Notes under the pieces: generated by a model
The model's input: only the letters and a program-made list of their open reading frames with translations
What the model was told of the DNA's origin: nothing
Databases searched by the model: none
Shown: positions 12,733-13,025 of the stretch, piece by piece
Numbering within the stretch: position 1 is the first letter of the stretch
Layout: the number at the start of each line of letters is the position of its first letter
Translations under genes and position numbers: made by a program
NCBI GenBank assembly: GCA_001593875.1
Contig: LUCA01000009.1
Location: forward strand, 1-13,025
Reading direction: 5' to 3'
DNA length: 13,025 nt
Source: Candidatus Bathyarchaeota archaeon B23
GTDB taxonomy: Archaea > Thermoproteota > Bathyarchaeia > TCS64 > B23

Positions 12733-13025
12733 CTATCTACGGCTGATCCAGCCGACTCCCTTATCGCCCTTTACGGAGGGGTGGTTCGGGTCGACGATGA
12801 GGACCTCATACCACTTATACATCCCATCCTCCCAGACCCAGTAGGAGTTCAACACCTCCAGGTTGGGATACTTCCTGGCGGCCCTCTCCTCGGCGATGAG
12901 CCTCAAGCTCTTAGCCGGCCTGATCTTGACGACGCCCATCCTCTTCTGCCTACGCCCCATCCTAGGCCTGGGCCTCCTCCTACCCCTCCGAACCCTGACC
13001 CTGACGACGATGAAGCCCTTCTTCG
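12733..13025 (-). CDS. rpl15e: Ribosomal protein L15e, N-terminus beyond the window edge
   Basis: The frame is open from the right edge (first full codon 13021-13023) to TAG at 12733-12735. The visible 96 residues start KKGFIVVRVRVRRG, followed by the Arg/Pro-rich segment, KIRPAKSLRLIAEERAARK, YPNLEVLNSYWV and KWYEVLIVDPNHPS, all characteristic of L15e of the large ribosomal subunit (about 150-200 residues in archaea). The ATG at 12960 is internal and not the start. The protein ends early, at VGWISRR. Many archaeal and eukaryotic L15e continue with a basic tail containing a GLTSAG motif, absent here in any frame downstream. Confidence 0.93.
   Translation of the reverse strand, partial: KKGFIVVRVRVRRGRRRPRPRMGRRQKRMGVVKIRPAKSLRLIAEERAARKYPNLEVLNSYWVWEDGMYKWYEVLIVDPNHPSVKGDKGVGWISRR

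Noticed and set aside
12733..12960. Independent 75-residue gene starting at ATG 12960
   Set aside because: The frame continues unbroken to the window edge with canonical L15e sequence, so this ATG is internal.

Overview
The window is archaeal. The gene products include ribosomal protein L15e, the archaeal 4-demethylwyosine synthase Taw1, an archaeal translin-like protein, a DUF2095-type protein and an archaeal YchF-like TGS GTPase. Many starts sit about 25-33 bases below a TATA-like box with little or no leader, and GTG/TTG starts and AGG arginine codons are frequent. Most of the window is GC-rich (39/60 G+C by hand count at 4801-4860). A Thermoproteota/TACK lineage such as Bathyarchaeia or Korarchaeia is my guess; lineage cannot be fixed from this sequence alone.

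Layout. Left end: the C-terminal tail of an unrecognised gene (2-85); a small alpha/beta-barrel-type gene that is open only if one +1 frameshift in a G-run is corrected (163-433); a convergent short PH/GRAM-like ORF (548-757, minus); and between them a 114-bp spacer with nested inverted repeats. Next comes a long M20/AbgB-like amidohydrolase (934-2592, minus) whose metal-site motifs differ from the textbook ones. A divergent small protein resembling ATC hydrolase follows (2742-3170).

The most anomalous stretch is 3150-4425. It is one ORF whose first three quarters are very AT-rich (14/60 G+C at 3541-3600) and whose last ~100 codons, a coiled coil and two membrane helices, return to the GC-rich host style. 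It ends 52 bases from the 3' end of a tRNA-Gly(TCC) gene, the usual side for integrative DNA, so acquisition or domain grafting next to a tRNA is plausible though no attachment repeat is seen.

From 4639 the window is compact housekeeping DNA: a TauE/SafE-type anion permease; Taw1 and an M32 carboxypeptidase on the minus strand; an HD-domain protein divergent from a threonine/serine dehydratase-like PLP enzyme, possibly from one shared TATA box; translin; DUF2095; the YchF-like GTPase; then a family 2 glycosyltransferase downstream of L15e on the minus strand, L15e being cut by the right edge. Convergent neighbours overlap at their stops (TauE/Taw1 by 9 bases, GTPase/glycosyltransferase by 4).

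Functionally the right two thirds joins translation and RNA genes (tRNA-Gly, Taw1 acting on tRNA-Phe, translin, GTPase, L15e) with peptide and amino-acid catabolism (M32 peptidase, dehydratase). I see no CRISPR array, transposase or recognisable defence system. Candidates for something new are the hybrid-composition membrane protein, the variant M20 enzyme and the structured spacers.
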